A DNA stretch of 64,000 bases from Flavobacteriaceae bacterium PS02338 (lineage in GTDB: Bacteria; Bacteroidota; Bacteroidia; Sphingobacteriales; Sphingobacteriaceae), in contig JASCOD010000001.1 of NCBI GenBank assembly GCA_029959615.1, positions 1,674,001-1,738,000 of the forward strand, given 5' to 3'. The notes beneath the pieces are model-generated. The model was given only the letters and a program-made list of their open reading frames with translations. It was not told the DNA's origin and searched no databases. Of the stretch, positions 1-9,825 are shown piece by piece (position 1 is the first letter of the stretch; each line of letters starts with the position of its first letter). The position numbers were made by a program, and so were the translations under genes.

Positions 1-941
1 ATTCCTTGTTCAGAGGACAGCTTTATGGTAGGGTAGATGTTTACAACAAGTCTGGAAAAGACCTCATCGCTACACTATCTATACCTGCAATTAATGGTAC
101 CACTAGTCAGAAATTGAATAATGCAGCAATGTATAATAGAGGGATTGAGCTTGAACTGGGTACCTCGCAAAAGCTGAAAGACAATGATATTGTTTGGAGC
201 GGTAATTTGAATTTCTCCTACAACAAGAACAAGATCACCAATCTATTTGTAGCAAATTATGCTGCTTCTACCTTAGTTGGCGGAGGAACTGGAGCTTATG
301 TAGAGGGTGAAAATGCGAACACACTTTGGCGTTTCAGGTATGCAGGATTAACTGGCGGACAGCCGATGGTATATGGTGCCAACGGTACTAAATATGATTT
401 TGGTGCATTTACTCCTGGCGATGGCCGAGATTACTTAGAGAAGGTGGGAACTAGCGTGGCACCGTACACCTTGGGCTTTGTAAACTCGTTCAAAATTTAC
501 GATTTCAACGTATCTTTTATACTTACTGGAAAATTCGGACATGTATTTCAACGTTTGGGTTTCAATTACCCACCAACTTGGACAAGCCGTGTACTGCCTA
601 ACAATAAAATAGGAGAAGTAATTAATGGAGATCCGTCTCAGATAGTACCATTACCGCAGAATTTAATTGAACCACGCTATTATTTCTGGGATAGATTCCA
701 TCAAAACCTAAGCTACCTGATCGAAGACGCTTCACACATTAGGGTACAGGAGGTTAACGTGAGTTATAACATTTCCAATAAATTGTTGAGTAAATATAAG
801 ATCAACAGAATCAGACTGTATGCGCAAGGCAATGATCTATATACTTGGGTAGCGAATAATGCAGGCGAAGATCCAGAATATCCTTTGCGCACCCTAAAGC
901 CACAACCAAGGGCTACTTTCGGTCTAAACGTTGAATTCTAA
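1..941 (+). CDS. SusC/RagA-type TonB-dependent outer membrane receptor, C-terminal part
   Basis: This is the C-terminal third of a SusC-type receptor; the gene begins left of the window and the reading frame is open from base 3. The visible 312 residues are beta-barrel strands of the kind seen in SusC proteins, with a segment reading GRVDVYNKSGKDL near the start and a C-terminal strand ending in Phe (GLNVEF), the usual outer-membrane insertion signal. SusC proteins import oligosaccharides or peptides across the outer membrane using TonB energy. A SusD gene starts 3 bp downstream, so the pair is certain. The N-terminal plug and any STN domain are not visible, so I cannot say whether it is linked to a FecR anti-sigma factor. 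Confidence 0.93.
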   Translation, partial: SLFRGQLYGRVDVYNKSGKDLIATLSIPAINGTTSQKLNNAAMYNRGIELELGTSQKLKDNDIVWSGNLNFSYNKNKITNLFVANYAASTLVGGGTGAYVEGENANTLWRFRYAGLTGGQPMVYGANGTKYDFGAFTPGDGRDYLEKVGTSVAPYTLGFVNSFKIYDFNVSFILTGKFGHVFQRLGFNYPPTWTSRVLPNNKIGEVINGDPSQIVPLPQNLIEPRYYFWDRFHQNLSYLIEDASHIRVQEVNVSYNISNKLLSKYKINRIRLYAQGNDLYTWVANNAGEDPEYPLRTLKPQPRATFGLNVEF

Positions 942-944
942 AAA

Positions 945-2492
945 ATGAAAATCATGAGAAATAAATATACTTACCTTAAAGAATTGCTATCCTTTGCTGC
1001 TGTACTGATACTTTTTCAGTCCTGCGAAAAGTTTTTGGAAGAAGCTCCTTCCAAAACCAGCTCATTGGTAGTAAAGACTACAACGCAACTTAATGCATTA
1101 CTCAATAACCAGGCAACTTTCTACTTGGAAGGTAATCGTACCCTTGTTTATTCTAGTGACGACTATGCCCTTACTACCGATATCTATAATGGAGGTAGAG
1201 GCGTATTTTCTAGTATGGCAGGTTTCCAATTTGCACTTTGGGATACACAGTACCTTCCGGATGATACACGTGAGGGATTTTGGAGTGGCGAATACAGGAA
1301 GATTTTCGTTGCGAACTTGGCATTGAACAACGTAGATAAAGTGGAAGGTTCGGCACAAGAAAAAGCAATTATCAAAGCTGATGCACACTTCATTAGAGCT
1401 TATAGCTACTGGGTACTCGCTAATACTTACTGTTTACCGTATACCAATCAAAATAAAAACGAGTTGGGATTGCCTATCAAAACCAGTACTAGTTTCGAGG
1501 AGCCTTTAGAACGTCAATCGTTAGAAAAGGTTTATGAGCAGATAGAAGCCGATCTTGTTGAAGCATTGAAAACCCCCGTAAGCTTAGTGCAAAATGGAAA
1601 AGCTAAACATTGGAGAGCAAGTAAGGCGGGCGTAAATGCTTTTGCAGCGAGATACTATCTTAACAGAAATAATAATGAAAAAGCCATAGAGCATGCTAAT
1701 GCGGCATTAGCTGATTACAATGTTTTGGTCGATTATAATGTGGATATGAAGTATGGTAGAGATCAAACTGTAGCCATCAATTCTGGTACACCAACAGCAC
1801 AAAACGTAGTGCTGAAATATCCGTATACCCATGATAACCAGACCGACCAAACCGATATGGTAGGTTGGAAGGAATTTCTATACTTCAGGATGCTAAACCA
1901 CGAATCTTGGTGGTATATTCCAAGTCAAGAACTTCTAGGACTTTACGACAAGGATCATGACTTAAGATATCAGTTTCATGTGGTAGAAGGCTATTCTTAC
2001 GATAGGGGAATGACCAAACCATCTTACGAGTATCCTGGCTATATTTTCTTTTACAAAGATAGGTTACCTTCTGGGCCAACCACGGCAGAAGTATTGCTTA
2101 CCAAAGCAGAAGCACAAGCTAGATTAGGTGATTTTGGTAACGCCATTACTACCGTAAATCTTTTGAGAGCCAAGCGCATTGTCCCGGGTTTATGGGTAGA
2201 CCTTACGGCTGCAAGTAAAGAAGAGGCGATCAAAAAAATATTGGAAGAAAGAAGACGCGAACTTCCATTCTCACAACGTTGGGTTGATATTCGCCGTTTC
2301 AACAACAATGATGACCCGAATGATGATGTTGTGCTCACAAGGACATTTTATCCTTACACTGCGGCGGCAGTATCTTTTAATGAACCTGCTAAAACTTACA
2401 CTTTGCCGAAGAATTCTAGGAGATACGCAGCGCCTATCCCACGCACTGAGATTATTTCTAGTAATGGAGCCATTGTGCAGAACAGTTATTAA
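945..2492 (+). CDS. SusD/RagB-family surface lipoprotein
   Basis: A 515-residue SusD-like ligand-binding lipoprotein. The N-terminus is a lipoprotein signal with the lipobox LFQSC, lipidated at Cys27; a second Met at residue 4 (base 954) is an equally possible start. The body has the SusD layout: helical TPR-like N-terminal part (AHFIRAYSYWVLANTYCLPY) and the C-terminal RRRELPFSQRWVDIRRFN segment typical of the family. It forms the lid over the SusC barrel and captures the substrate. It follows the SusC gene with a 3-bp gap. The substrate is not identifiable, but the three thioredoxin-like genes downstream make this unlike a standard polysaccharide locus. Confidence 0.95.
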   Translation: MKIMRNKYTYLKELLSFAAVLILFQSCEKFLEEAPSKTSSLVVKTTTQLNALLNNQATFYLEGNRTLVYSSDDYALTTDIYNGGRGVFSSMAGFQFALWDTQYLPDDTREGFWSGEYRKIFVANLALNNVDKVEGSAQEKAIIKADAHFIRAYSYWVLANTYCLPYTNQNKNELGLPIKTSTSFEEPLERQSLEKVYEQIEADLVEALKTPVSLVQNGKAKHWRASKAGVNAFAARYYLNRNNNEKAIEHANAALADYNVLVDYNVDMKYGRDQTVAINSGTPTAQNVVLKYPYTHDNQTDQTDMVGWKEFLYFRMLNHESWWYIPSQELLGLYDKDHDLRYQFHVVEGYSYDRGMTKPSYEYPGYIFFYKDRLPSGPTTAEVLLTKAEAQARLGDFGNAITTVNLLRAKRIVPGLWVDLTAASKEEAIKKILEERRRELPFSQRWVDIRRFNNNDDPNDDVVLTRTFYPYTAAAVSFNEPAKTYTLPKNSRRYAAPIPRTEIISSNGAIVQNSY

Positions 2493-2500
2493 AACAATTG

Positions 2501-2518
2501 TGCCCGCCTTGGCGGGCA
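2501..2518 (+). terminator. GC-rich hairpin between susD and the thioredoxin genes
   Basis: A perfect 8-bp stem, TGCCCGCC / GGCGGGCA, with a 2-base loop lies 9 bp after the SusD stop codon and ends 16 bp before the next start. It is followed by TTTC rather than a long T run. It could act as a partial terminator or mRNA-stabilising hairpin, which would lower expression of the thioredoxin genes relative to SusCD. Confidence 0.55.
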
Positions 2519-2534
2519 TTTCAAATAAAATAAG

Positions 2535-4055
2535 ATGAAAAAGAAAATAATCAATAGTATAATAGGGTTAATGTCTCTTGTGTTTGCAGGAAATGTCGCT
2601 GCACAGCAAAGTAAAATCATCACTGATCAAAAAGAGATCGAAAAGCTCAAGGCAGCGGTAGAAATTTCACCAGATAGTCCAAAGGTTCACCAAGCCTATA
2701 TTGAAGCATTGGGTACAGAAAATGCTGCGTTGGAAAAACAATATCAGACGTGGATAAAGAAATACCCAAAAAGTAGTGCTTACCCATTTGCCCTAGGTAA
2801 AGCTTACGAACGAGAAGAAAGCCCAAAAGCGAAGACCTATCTGTTACAAGCTGTAAAGCTAGATCCGAAATTAACAGAGGCTTGGGGAGGTTTATGGATC
2901 GATGCCGAACGTTGGGGTGATTTTTCGGGTGGTAGAGACTACTTGGCTAAAGCCGTAGAATCAGATCCGTCTAATCCAAATTATGCATTCTATTATGCCT
3001 CTTCTTTTCATAAGGTGGATAATGAAAAATACACCAGATTAAGTTTGGAAGTGGCTAAACGCTTTCCAGAACATCAGCGTGGAGCACAAGCCTTATACTG
3101 GTTAGGTGCTAGATCAGAAAATATCGACGATAAAATTAGGTATTACGAATTGTTGTATAAATCCTACGCACCAGCCAAATTCAGCTGGTCTTCTGGTGGA
3201 ATATCCTCGTATTATGACTTGCTCCTTTCTCAAAATCCACAAAGAGCATTGAGCTTAGCCGAGGAATTAGCCAAGGAACCAAAGCTGGCCAAAGAGTGGG
3301 CTAACCTTTCTATTCAGGCTAAGAAAGTAGTAGAGATTGATAAAGCATTTGAAGCTAAAAATACAACCGAGGCAAAGTCATTACTTGCCGAACTAAAACT
3401 GCCACGATATTTTAAATTCAATAAGCAAGTAATTCTTTTAAAAGCCAAGGCAGATGAATTGGCTGGCCACCCACAAGCGGCCTACGATAGCCTGATTGTA
3501 GCCTTTGCGAAAAGTCCTAACCTTGTTGTTAAAGAAGCGATTGAGGGTTATGGAAAGAAATTAGGTAAAGATTCAGTTCAGGTGGTGGCAGACATCTGGA
3601 CACGCCTAAACACGATTGCCAAAGTAGCCACCCCTTTTTCTCTTAAACAATATTTTGAAAAGGGAAACTCCTCTTTGAGTGATTATAAAGGAAAAGTAGT
3701 TTTGTTGACCTATTGGTTTCCTGGCTGTGGCCCATGTAGGGGAGAGTTTCCTCATTTCGAAAATGTTGTTAAAAAGTTCAATAAGAACGATTTGGCCTAT
3801 CTGGGCATCAATATCATTTCTAATCAAAATGACTACGTTATCCCATTTTTAAAAACTAGTGGTTACAGTTTTATTCCATTAGAAGATGTAAAAGGAAGGG
3901 ATAAAGGAAACTTAGACAATAGAAATGCAGCTCCTGTTAACTTCCTGATTGACCAGGAGGGAAGAGTATTATTCTCTAACTTTAGAACAGATGGAGATAA
4001 TGAGGATGAACTGGAATTGATGATAAAGCTATTGATAGCCCATAAAAAGGTTTAA
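2535..4055 (+). CDS. Secreted TlpA-like thioredoxin with N-terminal TPR region
   Basis: A 506-residue exported protein. Residues 1-24 form a signal peptide ending AAQ. Residues about 30-330 are TPR-like helical repeats (for example SAYPFALGKAYEREE and NYAFYYASSF). The C-terminal 150 residues are a TlpA/ResA-type thioredoxin fold with the active site FPGCGPC at Cys398 and Cys401 and the cis-proline region APVNFLID. Such proteins exchange disulfides in the periplasm or at the outer membrane. It is the first of three consecutive thioredoxin-fold genes behind the SusCD pair, and the TPR part suggests it docks to a partner protein. The active site is intact. Confidence 0.85.
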   Translation: MKKKIINSIIGLMSLVFAGNVAAQQSKIITDQKEIEKLKAAVEISPDSPKVHQAYIEALGTENAALEKQYQTWIKKYPKSSAYPFALGKAYEREESPKAKTYLLQAVKLDPKLTEAWGGLWIDAERWGDFSGGRDYLAKAVESDPSNPNYAFYYASSFHKVDNEKYTRLSLEVAKRFPEHQRGAQALYWLGARSENIDDKIRYYELLYKSYAPAKFSWSSGGISSYYDLLLSQNPQRALSLAEELAKEPKLAKEWANLSIQAKKVVEIDKAFEAKNTTEAKSLLAELKLPRYFKFNKQVILLKAKADELAGHPQAAYDSLIVAFAKSPNLVVKEAIEGYGKKLGKDSVQVVADIWTRLNTIAKVATPFSLKQYFEKGNSSLSDYKGKVVLLTYWFPGCGPCRGEFPHFENVVKKFNKNDLAYLGINIISNQNDYVIPFLKTSGYSFIPLEDVKGRDKGNLDNRNAAPVNFLIDQEGRVLFSNFRTDGDNEDELELMIKLLIAHKKV

Positions 4056-4080
4056 TTAATGATCCTCTTATCAAATTAAC

Positions 4081-5427
4081 ATGAAAATAAATAAACTGAG
4101 ATTATGTATTTGCCTAATGCTGCTTTCACTAAACCTCAAAGCGCAGCGGCTACCCCAGTATGTAACACTCAAAGGACAGCTAAAAAACTTTAGCAATCAG
4201 GTGGAAATAGAGGATATGTCGGAATTCCAATACCTATTGCCCCCAGTAGCAGATCGATTGATTGTACCGGAGGAGAATGGAAACTTTAGCATCAAGTTCA
4301 GACTCCCAGTCCCCAATTATTTTAGACTAGGACGAAATGCACTTTACCTAAGTCCAGGAGATGAGCTAACAGTGTTTATAGACAAGAACAATCCTACTTT
4401 AGCCAATTTTGAAGGTAAGGGCGCTGCGGCCAATAACTTTCTTAGGCAAACACCTTTTCCAAAGGGAGGTTCTTTTTTGGAAGCAGGAAAAAATTTAAAG
4501 GATACGCCAGAGGAAACTATTCAAACGCTGCAGCAACTTGCCGACAAGCGGCTAGCAGAGCTGGCTACTTTAAAGGACGTTTCTAGTGAGTTTTTGAGTT
4601 TAGAAAAAGGAAGAGTAAAAGCAGATCTTATCAATAGTTTGCAAAGTGGCATTAGCTACAGTCGTTACAAATTTAGGGGCGACCAAGAGCGTGCCGCTAA
4701 GTTTCTTGCCGATTATAAATTGGCTATTGCACCTCTGGTTAAAGATAAACAAAAGGATTTTGTACAGCCCGAACTATTAAAATTGGTAGTGTATAGGGAT
4801 ATCGCAGATGGAATACTTGAAAATAATCCGACAACCAAAGGTGTACAGCCCATCAAAGATTATTTTATTGCTTACGAGATTGTAGGGCAATTACAGAAAG
4901 TAAAAGATAAATCGGCTTTGAGTACTTACGCCAAGCGTATAGATTCAATTCAGACACCAGCTTATAAGCAAGCCGTGAACAAAACTTTGAACCAATTATT
5001 GAAATTTGGTAAGGGAGATATAGCGAAAGATTTTATTGCATTAGATATTGATGGAAAGCCCGTTAGTTTGTCTAGTCTGAAAAGCAAAGTGATCTATGTT
5101 GATCTTTGGGCTACTTGGTGCGGACCATGCATGGAAGAAATGCCGCATTTTGAAACTTTGAAAGCAAAATATAAAGACAATAAAGAAGTCGCTTTTGTAT
5201 CGCTGTCCATTGATGATACCGAAGCGGTATGGAAGAAAAGTTTAGCAGCACGTAAACCAGATGGTATTCAATGGCTGATCAATAGGAACAAATTAAATGA
5301 TTATAACGTTGTCGGTATTCCAAGGGTGTTGCTTATCGATGCTGATTTTAAGGTTGCGGATATGAATGCGCCAAGTCCCTCTTCGCCCAAAGCAATAGAA
5401 GCTATAGATAAATTGTTGCGCAAATAA
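4081..5427 (+). CDS. Secreted TlpA-like thioredoxin (second of three)
   Basis: A 448-residue exported protein with a signal peptide (residues 1-22, cleavage after KAQ), a long N-terminal domain of about 290 residues, and a C-terminal TlpA/AhpC-TSA-type thioredoxin domain. The active site is ATWCGPC at Cys347 and Cys350, and the cis-proline loop reads VGIPRVLLID. The N-terminal part starts with a beta-rich segment (YVTLKGQLKNF) like the DUF4369 region common in Bacteroidota thiol oxidoreductases, then a helical segment. It follows the previous gene by 25 bp and precedes the next by 10 bp, in one transcription unit. The role is periplasmic thiol-disulfide exchange; the partner is unknown. Confidence 0.87.
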   Translation: MKINKLRLCICLMLLSLNLKAQRLPQYVTLKGQLKNFSNQVEIEDMSEFQYLLPPVADRLIVPEENGNFSIKFRLPVPNYFRLGRNALYLSPGDELTVFIDKNNPTLANFEGKGAAANNFLRQTPFPKGGSFLEAGKNLKDTPEETIQTLQQLADKRLAELATLKDVSSEFLSLEKGRVKADLINSLQSGISYSRYKFRGDQERAAKFLADYKLAIAPLVKDKQKDFVQPELLKLVVYRDIADGILENNPTTKGVQPIKDYFIAYEIVGQLQKVKDKSALSTYAKRIDSIQTPAYKQAVNKTLNQLLKFGKGDIAKDFIALDIDGKPVSLSSLKSKVIYVDLWATWCGPCMEEMPHFETLKAKYKDNKEVAFVSLSIDDTEAVWKKSLAARKPDGIQWLINRNKLNDYNVVGIPRVLLIDADFKVADMNAPSPSSPKAIEAIDKLLRK

Positions 5428-5437
5428 AATAAATTAC

Positions 5438-6553
5438 ATGAAAAATAATTTCAAAATTATAGGCTTCCTGCTGTTGATATTTCAGTCCTTTGCAGGTTTT
5501 ACGCAGGAATTTAACTTCGTGATCAAAGGGCAGATTAAGGGCCTTAAAAATGATACCCTTCTGCTACAGTATTTTGACCATGCCACCAAAGGAAACAAAA
5601 CGCTTAAGGTTGCTGGAAAAGAAGATCAGTTTTCGGTTAGCGGAAAGGCACTAAAGCCGTCTATTGTATTTGCCAGTATTGATAAACGTAGAAAGGACGG
5701 CAACTTTACTTTTTTTATAGATAAAGGGCTGATACAAATTAATGGTGACTCTAAGGCAATTGAAGATGTAAAGGTTAGTGGAACGGAAATCAATGACGAT
5801 TTTTCTCGTGGCAATGCCGTTACGCATGCATTTTACCAACGTCGTAACCAGCTTTATAAACTAGGTCAGGAAATTACCGATAAACAGAGTGATGCCTATA
5901 AAGCATTATCATTAAAAGTCGCTGCCAATGCAGATTCGCTCTATCATTTTAGGATTACACATATCAAACAGTATCCTGCATCAATGTTTAGTGCAATACA
6001 ACTTTATCTGCTTACGGATAAGTTGCCAGTTGATTTATTAGACAGTTTGTACCGATCGCTTAAATCGCCTGCAAAAGACATGACTTATCTCGAGCGGTTG
6101 CCCGCTATTATTGTAGCCAAAAAGGCAAGCCAGATAGGTAGCCAAGCACCTTTGTTCACTTTAAAGGATAGCAAGGGCAAGCTTGTTAATCTTTCGGATT
6201 ACAAAGGTAAATATGTGCTGCTAGATTTTTGGGCGAGCTGGTGTGTACCATGTAGAAAGGAAAATCCTGAACTGGTAGCAGCTTACAATAAATTTAGCGG
6301 CCACCCATTTGAAATTATCAGTGTTTCGTCTGATGAGAATGAAGAAAAATGGCGTAAAGCAATTCTAGAAGATGGATTGGAGAAATGGGTACACATTGCC
6401 GATCTGAAAGGAATCCAAAATGAAATTGCGCTGAAGTATGGTGTACAGCCTATCCCAGATAATTTTTTGATCGATCCAACAGGGAAAATTATTGCTAGAG
6501 GATTGCGTGGAAACGAAGTTGATAAAAAACTGACAGCGATTTTTTCTAAGTAA
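5438..6553 (+). CDS. Secreted DUF4369-type TlpA thioredoxin (third of three)
   Basis: A 371-residue exported thiol-disulfide oxidoreductase. After a signal peptide (residues 1-22) comes a DUF4369-like beta-rich domain (FNFVIKGQIKGLKNDTLLL, then KASQIGSQAPLF as linker). The thioredoxin domain has the active site ASWCVPC at Cys269 and Cys272 and the cis-proline region VQPIPDNFLIDPTGKI. CVPC instead of the CGPC of its two neighbours implies a different redox potential. It is the last gene of the operon before a strong terminator. This is a typical ResA/TlpA architecture for Bacteroidota, about 370 residues long. Confidence 0.9.
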   Translation: MKNNFKIIGFLLLIFQSFAGFTQEFNFVIKGQIKGLKNDTLLLQYFDHATKGNKTLKVAGKEDQFSVSGKALKPSIVFASIDKRRKDGNFTFFIDKGLIQINGDSKAIEDVKVSGTEINDDFSRGNAVTHAFYQRRNQLYKLGQEITDKQSDAYKALSLKVAANADSLYHFRITHIKQYPASMFSAIQLYLLTDKLPVDLLDSLYRSLKSPAKDMTYLERLPAIIVAKKASQIGSQAPLFTLKDSKGKLVNLSDYKGKYVLLDFWASWCVPCRKENPELVAAYNKFSGHPFEIISVSSDENEEKWRKAILEDGLEKWVHIADLKGIQNEIALKYGVQPIPDNFLIDPTGKIIARGLRGNEVDKKLTAIFSK

Positions 6554-6582
6554 TGAATTTGGAGAGCAGATATCGATCAATA

Positions 6583-6630
6583 TTAACATAAAACCCCGTA
6601 ATAGAACTCTGTTACGGAGTTTTATGTTAA
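6583..6630. terminator. Bidirectional terminator between convergent genes
   Basis: A 19-bp inverted repeat, TTAACATAAAAC-CCGTAA against TTACGG-GTTTTATGTTAA, with a 10-base loop and one non-Watson-Crick position that becomes a G-U wobble on the minus-strand transcript. It lies 29 bp past the stop of the plus-strand thioredoxin gene and 45 bp past the stop of the minus-strand T9SS gene, with T runs on both sides, so it can serve both. Confidence 0.85.
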
Positions 6631-6675
6631 TGCTCTCTAAGCTAGTCTTATATAGATAATCATCTTATATTTCGC

Positions 6676-9600
6676 TTATCTGCTAATGGCTACTTTCTGG
6701 TTCAATTGGCTTCCGTCGCTGAATAATACGCTAACAAGATATAGCCCATTATTTAATGTTGATGGAACTTTAGCCTTATCATTTTCTAAGCTAGTTTCGG
6801 CTACTTTTTTCCCCTCTAAATTATACCAATTTACCCTTGCCTTTTTATTGACGATACTCTTGAAATACAACCATTCGCTTGCTGGATTTGGGTAAGTCTT
6901 TATGCTCGTTGAAAGCAAAGCAAACTTAATAGGTAAGATCTCGCTATGTTCGAAGCTTCCATCTAAATCTACCTGTTTTAGGCGATAGTAATTCATTCCA
7001 TCTTGAGGGTTCTTATCACGTAAGCTATAGTTAATCTGTTGGTTAGAATTACCTTTGGTTTTTATCTCACCAATTGGCAAAAATAGATTTCCGTTGGTGC
7101 TGCGCTCCACCACAAATCTATCACTGTTAAGTTCACTCAATGTTTCCCAAGTTAAAAACACACTATTGCTCTCTATTTTAGCTGCAAATTTTGCAAGTTT
7201 AACGGGGAGTGTTACTGGTGCGTTTCCAATACCAACTGCAAAATCGGAAAAACTGGTAATGCCTTCTAAACTTATATTTACAATTGCTGTTGTGCCTGCG
7301 CCTATACTTGTTGCAATCTCTTTATGTTGTCCTTGGAAAATCCATGGAGAGGAGCTATTGTTTCGCTTGATTAAAAGATACCTTTTCGCATCGGTTACCG
7401 TATTATTTGAGCCCGTTACCGATAACGCCAATTTATAATTGCCCGATGTAGGTTGTGCATCTGGTGTAATGGTAAAAAAGCCACCGTTTAAAACTGATGA
7501 TATAGTTGACCCATTTGCAGTTACATTTGCCGTACTTCCTGTAGGTGTTCCCGTAGTGTATTTAACTGCTACCGTACTTGTTCCTGCTAAGCTATTAGAA
7601 GTGAAATTAACAGTTGTTCCTTTTTCACTGCTTCCGCTGCCCACACTTACCGGAAATAGGTAATTTCCAATAGGGTTAATGGCTCTAGTAAGTGTTCCAT
7701 TTACAAATGAAGTTGCCGATAGCCCAGAAATTGCATTTTCCGCTGGATTGCTAATTGTTACATCTCCTTTGAATTTTGCGTTGGCCCCTATAAACTTCAA
7801 ATTGTTTACCGTAACACCAGTCATTTGTAATGTGTTATCAAAAGATACGGTGTTGGCTATTTTTCCTGTAAAGCTAAAAACAGATGCTGCGCCTTTGAAA
7901 TAGAATTCTCCATTTCCCTTAACTTCGCTAGCTCCGAAGAAATTGAAGAGAGAACTGGCATTTTCTACTGTAAGTTTGCCGTCGTTGAAAATTTTGTCTG
8001 TTACGGTAAGTAATCCATAACCTGGAGGCAAAGTAAGTTCGGTTCCAGCTGGTATGTAAATTTGTCCAGCTTTGGATGACGAAGGAATATTAGCAGGCAT
8101 ATTTGTTGGGTTCCCGCTAAATACAGCCCGTACGGTATTTGTAGGTATACCATTGGTCCAATTTGCGGCGTCATTCCAATTGTCGGAACTGCTTCCTATC
8201 CAAGTGGTAACAACTGGTGTTAATGGAATATTATTTAAATTTCCTTGTGCTATTAAAATATCGTTTTTTGTTGCGCTGCCATCTATATGTGTTGGAGTTA
8301 ATGTGGTATTACCAAATGTAATTGCCGTTGTAAAGGTTGCCCCTAAGGCAAATTTATTTCCTGCCAACGCTACTGCCGATAATTTAGGTGTTTTAAAAAC
8401 CGAGATAGGTTCAAAATTCATGTCCACTTCCATGGCGGCTTGATAAACGCCATTTTCGTAGACAAAATTATCAGCGGCTCTTAACGTTTGTCCGTTGTCT
8501 GTTTGTCCGTAGAAAAGCATTCTTCCATTATCTGCAATCACCATTTTCGGAAGGTAATTGTTAATTGGCCAATTTACTTTGCTTCTTAAAATATTGCCCA
8601 GATTATCAAAAGCTATAATACCTCTCCAATTGTAAACATTGGTTGCCGAAGTGAGATTTGGTAAACTTGAAAAAGGTGCAAATGTAGCTGATGCTGCTGG
8701 TGATTTTTGGTAGACATAGTTGAAATAAATTTCATTATTTTGTGGGTTGACACCTAAAAAAGTTGTACCCATATAAGTACTATGAGACCATTTTTTTTGA
8801 CCATTAGCATCAAGATGTACCAGCCAATTATTGTAATAACTGGAGTATGGCGTCTCCAATGGTAAAGTTTCACCGTTAAAGAGAAGGTTGTTTTTATTAG
8901 ACATGATGAAAAATGTAACCTCTCCATTACTATCTACAAACTGTCGTGGCATAAAACCTAATGAGGTTATTCCCGAACTGGTATGTTTCATTTCAAAATG
9001 CCAGCTTTCATTTCCACTACTGTTAAATTTGATTACTCTTGCTGGATATGCGTTGCCTGCTGGATTAAGATTATTAGCTTCTACTATTAAATAGATGTTG
9101 CCTCCAATTTCTTGCATACCATGTAGCGTAGCACTGGTAATGCCCGATCTTCCGTAGACTACATTCGATCCAGGATTTATTGGTTTTATCCACTGCGCAA
9201 TCCCTGTATTATCAATTTTAAGCAATTCGAGACCAGTTAATTGCGAAATCACACCGTTACCATAGTTAACAGCAAGTTCTCCCGACGTTGTATAAGAAAT
9301 ACTTGCTTTGAAAGCTGCCAAACTGCCATCTGTTAAAATTCTGCCATCGGTAATGCCGTCACCATAAGCTCCATAAATTGAACCTGCTGTAAATCGCCGA
9401 ATCAATACTTGTTGGCCAGCAGCGGTTATTTTTCCATACAGGTGGTCATAACCATAAGCATAACCATTTTCGGCACTATTATATTGTGTTCCACCAAACT
9501 CATATTTACCAAAAAGCGTTGCAAAAAAGTACAAATCACCACTAGTAGTATATCTTAAATCTAACATCTCTACCCCTTTTCCCCCAAAATTTATGGCGTT

Positions 9601-9678
9601 TTCCCAACCAGCAGTAAGCTGTGCCTTTGTGGCAATAGCTGTAATGAAAAGTATGATTATAAGTAAAAGTTTTTTCAT
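6676..9678 (-). CDS. Large T9SS type A surface protein
   Basis: A 1000-residue secreted protein. The signal peptide is MKKLLLIIILFITAIATKAQ. Residues about 20-480 form a beta-rich region with repeated narrative strands (ALIRRF-, GKYEFGG-type segments) resembling propeller-like repeats of Bacteroidota surface proteins. Residues about 490-600 hold a TWIGSSSDNWNDAANW segment that marks a beta-helix-like domain often called SSDNW. The C-terminal 75 residues are a type IX secretion sorting domain of type A (KTYPNPASEWLYF, then KVAETSLEN and a closing LNQKVAISR). It should cross the outer membrane through the Por/Gld machinery and be attached to the surface. It stands alone, and its function is unknown. 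Confidence 0.88.
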   Translation of the reverse strand: MKKLLLIIILFITAIATKAQLTAGWENAINFGGKGVEMLDLRYTTSGDLYFFATLFGKYEFGGTQYNSAENGYAYGYDHLYGKITAAGQQVLIRRFTAGSIYGAYGDGITDGRILTDGSLAAFKASISYTTSGELAVNYGNGVISQLTGLELLKIDNTGIAQWIKPINPGSNVVYGRSGITSATLHGMQEIGGNIYLIVEANNLNPAGNAYPARVIKFNSSGNESWHFEMKHTSSGITSLGFMPRQFVDSNGEVTFFIMSNKNNLLFNGETLPLETPYSSYYNNWLVHLDANGQKKWSHSTYMGTTFLGVNPQNNEIYFNYVYQKSPAASATFAPFSSLPNLTSATNVYNWRGIIAFDNLGNILRSKVNWPINNYLPKMVIADNGRMLFYGQTDNGQTLRAADNFVYENGVYQAAMEVDMNFEPISVFKTPKLSAVALAGNKFALGATFTTAITFGNTTLTPTHIDGSATKNDILIAQGNLNNIPLTPVVTTWIGSSSDNWNDAANWTNGIPTNTVRAVFSGNPTNMPANIPSSSKAGQIYIPAGTELTLPPGYGLLTVTDKIFNDGKLTVENASSLFNFFGASEVKGNGEFYFKGAASVFSFTGKIANTVSFDNTLQMTGVTVNNLKFIGANAKFKGDVTISNPAENAISGLSATSFVNGTLTRAINPIGNYLFPVSVGSGSSEKGTTVNFTSNSLAGTSTVAVKYTTGTPTGSTANVTANGSTISSVLNGGFFTITPDAQPTSGNYKLALSVTGSNNTVTDAKRYLLIKRNNSSSPWIFQGQHKEIATSIGAGTTAIVNISLEGITSFSDFAVGIGNAPVTLPVKLAKFAAKIESNSVFLTWETLSELNSDRFVVERSTNGNLFLPIGEIKTKGNSNQQINYSLRDKNPQDGMNYYRLKQVDLDGSFEHSEILPIKFALLSTSIKTYPNPASEWLYFKSIVNKKARVNWYNLEGKKVAETSLENDKAKVPSTLNNGLYLVSVLFSDGSQLNQKVAISR

Positions 9679-9825
9679 CTTAATTGTATTAAATTTTAAA
9701 CAGAATTGAGCTTGTTGTAAGGGAATATTTGGCTTTTATAGAACTGTTTTAGCTATATGCGCTTGATAGCTTCGTAAGCCCTTAATGATTGGTTTGAAGA
9801 TTTTAAAGAAAGAGATGATTACAAA

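Noticed and set aside
7055-8443. Plus-strand open frames (7055-7438, 7439-7663, 7679-7903 and 8072-8443) opposite the T9SS gene
   Set aside because: They lie antisense to a clear 1000-residue secreted protein and have no signal, family or neighbouring promoter.
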